A stretch of DNA of 64,000 nt, from IMG/VR virus record IMGVR_UViG_3300032086_003519, positions 1-64,000 of that record; one strand, given 5' to 3'. A model generated the notes under the pieces. The model saw only the letters and a list, made by a program, of their open reading frames with translations. It was not told the origin of the DNA and searched no databases. This DNA is from a virus. The stretch's first letter is position 1; the number at the start of each line of letters is the position of its first letter. This document shows positions 62,612-64,000 of the stretch, piece after piece. The translations under genes and the position numbers were made by a program.

Positions 62612-62640
62612 ATTATAGTGTTCGTTGAGCGGATTTGCAA
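62612..62640 (-). promoter_or_regulatory. Sigma70-type promoter for nrdAB
   Basis: On the minus strand TTGCAA (62640-62635) is followed after exactly 17 bases by a perfect TATAAT (62617-62612). The start would be at about 62606, the first base of the leader structure. It is the best promoter match in the window. Confidence 0.7.
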
Positions 62641-62654
62641 GATCTAATTAATGA

Positions 62655-62858
62655 CTAACCGCCAAAAAATGATCTTTTTTCGTCGTCACCATCTTCGTCT
62701 TCCGAGACTGGCTCTGGAGCCGGAGCTGGTGCTGGTACTGGGTCTTTTTTAACACCCAAAGCTTCCGCCATAGCGGTAAATACTTCAACAAGCTGTTCAT
62801 GGTTCTGAGTGCCAAGAATAACCTTATCTAACATATCTTTGATTACAACTTTGTCCAT
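62655..62858 (-). CDS. Small protein with Pro-Ala linker
   Basis: 67 residues. Helix MDKVVIKDMLDKVILGTQ, then PVPAPAPAPEPVSEDEDGDDEKRS and a Phe-Phe end. AGGAG lies about ten bases upstream. It precedes the nrdA promoter. Possibly an assembly or regulatory peptide; unknown. Confidence 0.5.
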   Translation of the reverse strand: MDKVVIKDMLDKVILGTQNHEQLVEVFTAMAEALGVKKDPVPAPAPAPEPVSEDEDGDDEKRSFFGG

Positions 62859-62870
62859 TTCTAAAATCTC

Positions 62871-63161
62871 CTATTTACAATTATGAATGGCTTCTATTAT
62901 CTTTTCTGTTACAGACAACTGTGTCTGATGAATAGATTCTTCTAACTTGTCCATCTTATTATCAATCTTAGTCTCCAATCCGTCAACCTTATTCTCTAAA
63001 GAATCCAATCTTCTTGATATAGAATCATTGACTTTTTCTTCTAACATTGCTAACTTACCCCCATGCTTGACTATAGTTCTAAGAACCCAAGCAATAAGAG
63101 GTAATGCGACCATGCCGAAAAACTGCGTAATTTCTTTTACTAACTCCCATGTATCTTCCAT
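62871..63161 (-). CDS. Holin-like or membrane-anchored coiled-coil protein
   Basis: 96 residues from ATG 63161 (GGGGTGAT upstream). One hydrophobic helix FFGMVALPLIAWVLRTIV at about 14-31, then a charged coiled coil (MLEEKVNDSISRRLDSLENKVDGLETKID). The layout fits single-helix holins or anchors, but no lysis genes are adjacent. Confidence 0.45.
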   Translation of the reverse strand: MEDTWELVKEITQFFGMVALPLIAWVLRTIVKHGGKLAMLEEKVNDSISRRLDSLENKVDGLETKIDNKMDKLEESIHQTQLSVTEKIIEAIHNCK

Positions 63162-63183
63162 AGCGATCACCCCTAAAAAAAAT

Positions 63184-63207
63184 AAGGGGAGGGAAACCCC
63201 TCCCCTT
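63184..63207 (-). terminator. Strong intrinsic terminator
   Basis: On the minus strand a perfect ten-base stem AAGGGGAGGG/CCCTCCCCTT with a GTTT loop is followed by ATTTTTTTT. It ends transcription of the 63227-63901 gene. Confidence 0.92.
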
Positions 63208-63226
63208 GTAAAACTCTAAATTGTTA

Positions 63227-63901
63227 TTACATACCAGTGATGGCTTTGTAATCGAAGAAGTCTCCGCCACTGCTTACGCTTAGTGTTACGAAGTCTACCT
63301 TCAATACTAGTTCACCCGGAATTGCGCGAGTTGGGTTACCAGCATTGTCTGCTGTTCCCTGTACATCGCTTCCTGTTGTTGCGCCAGCCATAGCAGTACC
63401 ATCTAGCTCTGCTGGAGATGCTGCTGCGGTGCCGGAAGAATTCAACCAGTTAATACGCATGTTGGTGATCGTAGCGCCACTGTCAAGAGTACCAGTCCAG
63501 CTGAACTGATTTTGTCTCCAGCCAGTAAGTAGCTTGGCTCCGTAATCGCCTTGGAATGTAGCAATAGACTTTCTGTTGTCCCCTCTGCCCATAGTGAGTA
63601 GCTGAGTTTTAGATACGCCAGAGAGAGTTGAAGAAGATCTAGCAATAACGTATTTGCCCTCTTCGCTGTAACCAAAAGTACCAGCAGATAGAGCTTTTTG
63701 TACGTTGTAAATACCGCTAGCTGTGACGCTTGGTAGCATGTTGCTATCTGGGGCTACTGCTACACCGTCTAAAAGAGTAAGACTTTTTGTTATAACGTCA
63801 CCAGTAGTGTCGTTACCTAGAATTGTACCACCCTGTGTTTGCGAAACAAAAGTCCCGCCAGTTGTGTTCTTTAGGTGGCTGTTGTTGCTTGGAACTGCCA
63901 T
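63227..63901 (-). CDS. Probable virion protein, 224 residues
   Basis: Ser/Thr/Gly/Ala-rich beta-type protein starting MAVPSNNSHLKNTTGGTFVSQ, with SIATFQGDYGAKLLTGW and VDFVTLSVSSGGDFF. TAGGAG precedes the ATG, and a strong terminator follows, so it is an independent unit that is probably well expressed, like the plus-strand 15953 gene. It has no export or enzyme motifs. A head-decoration or tail role is plausible. Its promoter is unclear, although a TTGACA lies at 63994-63989. Confidence 0.5.
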   Translation of the reverse strand: MAVPSNNSHLKNTTGGTFVSQTQGGTILGNDTTGDVITKSLTLLDGVAVAPDSNMLPSVTASGIYNVQKALSAGTFGYSEEGKYVIARSSSTLSGVSKTQLLTMGRGDNRKSIATFQGDYGAKLLTGWRQNQFSWTGTLDSGATITNMRINWLNSSGTAAASPAELDGTAMAGATTGSDVQGTADNAGNPTRAIPGELVLKVDFVTLSVSSGGDFFDYKAITGM

Positions 63902-64000
63902 TATACATGACTCCTATAAAAAATAAAGATATTTTATTCCCACATTTGTCCGTATAATAATCCAAGTCCTACTATATATTACACAAATTGTCAAGTATTT

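Noticed and set aside
63989-63994. Perfect TTGACA upstream of the 63227-63901 gene
   Set aside because: No acceptable -10 lies 16-18 bases on; the nearest AT-rich boxes are at wrong spacing, so no promoter was called.
1-64000. tRNA genes, CRISPR arrays, insertion sequences, prophage integrase
   Set aside because: No repeat-spacer pattern, transposase or integrase reading frame was seen, and no tRNA was recognised by eye; a covariance-model scan would be needed to exclude tRNAs fully.

Overview
This 64 kb window is a stretch of a large tailed-phage (Caudoviricetes) genome, probably myovirus-like. The evidence is very dense coding (most neighbours overlap by 1-25 bases or abut), giant repeat-rich virion proteins, and a complete phage replication and nucleotide set: split DNA polymerase III alpha, DnaB-like helicase, primase, RecA, SSB, sigma factor, dUTPase, dNMP kinase, ribonucleotide reductase and PhoH. 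No integrase, rRNA or CRISPR array was seen, and no tRNA was recognised. The host cannot be read directly. Three DUF1501 proteins with twin-arginine-type N-termini, a family most abundant in Planctomycetes, and a tyrosine-less NrdB of the type first described in Chlamydia make a PVC-superphylum or environmental Gram-negative host a reasonable guess, but only an inference.

Layout. (1) 1-16882, plus strand: virion module, comprising the end of a possible tape-measure gene, a 2657-residue fibre-like repeat protein, two further large tail/baseplate-like proteins, a cysteine-rich proline-linked surface protein, a small zinc-cluster protein, and a separately promoted 309-residue probable structural protein. 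A terminator at 16907-16932 closes this arm and overlaps the stop codon of the convergent minus-strand arm. (2) 16931-33376, minus: methyltransferase, recombination-like genes and a likely homing endonuclease, then about 13 glycan genes (GT-A, GT-B, exostosin-like, GT25, GDP-fucose-synthase-like, sugar nucleotidyltransferase). (3) 33366-49261, minus: sigma factor, SSB, the DNA polymerase split in two around an exonuclease gene, nucleases, dNMP kinase, primase, helicase, tiny membrane proteins, dUTPase, RecA and small regulators. (4) 49271-51351, minus: a sugar 3-dehydratase-like enzyme and a GT10 fucosyltransferase. (5) 51388-57929, minus: PhoH, then three DUF1501 paralogues interleaved with small membrane or cysteine-rich proteins, a DUF5824-like protein and a possible structured RNA. 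(6) 57940-63901, minus: tail-tube-like protein, nrdB and nrdA with a strong promoter and a riboswitch- or attenuator-like leader, small coiled-coil/holin-like genes, a strong terminator and another virion-like protein.

How it fits together. The replication and nucleotide genes would let the phage copy its DNA and make dNTPs largely on its own. Two glycan loci imply an elaborate glycan, possibly containing fucose or another deoxy sugar, on virions or on the infected cell. The DUF1501 cluster looks like an exported accessory system with no obvious precedent known to me in phages. No gene-free stretch exceeds 300 bases. The longest, 62438-62654, is the nrdA promoter and leader. All functions come from reading translated sequences by eye; no database search was possible.
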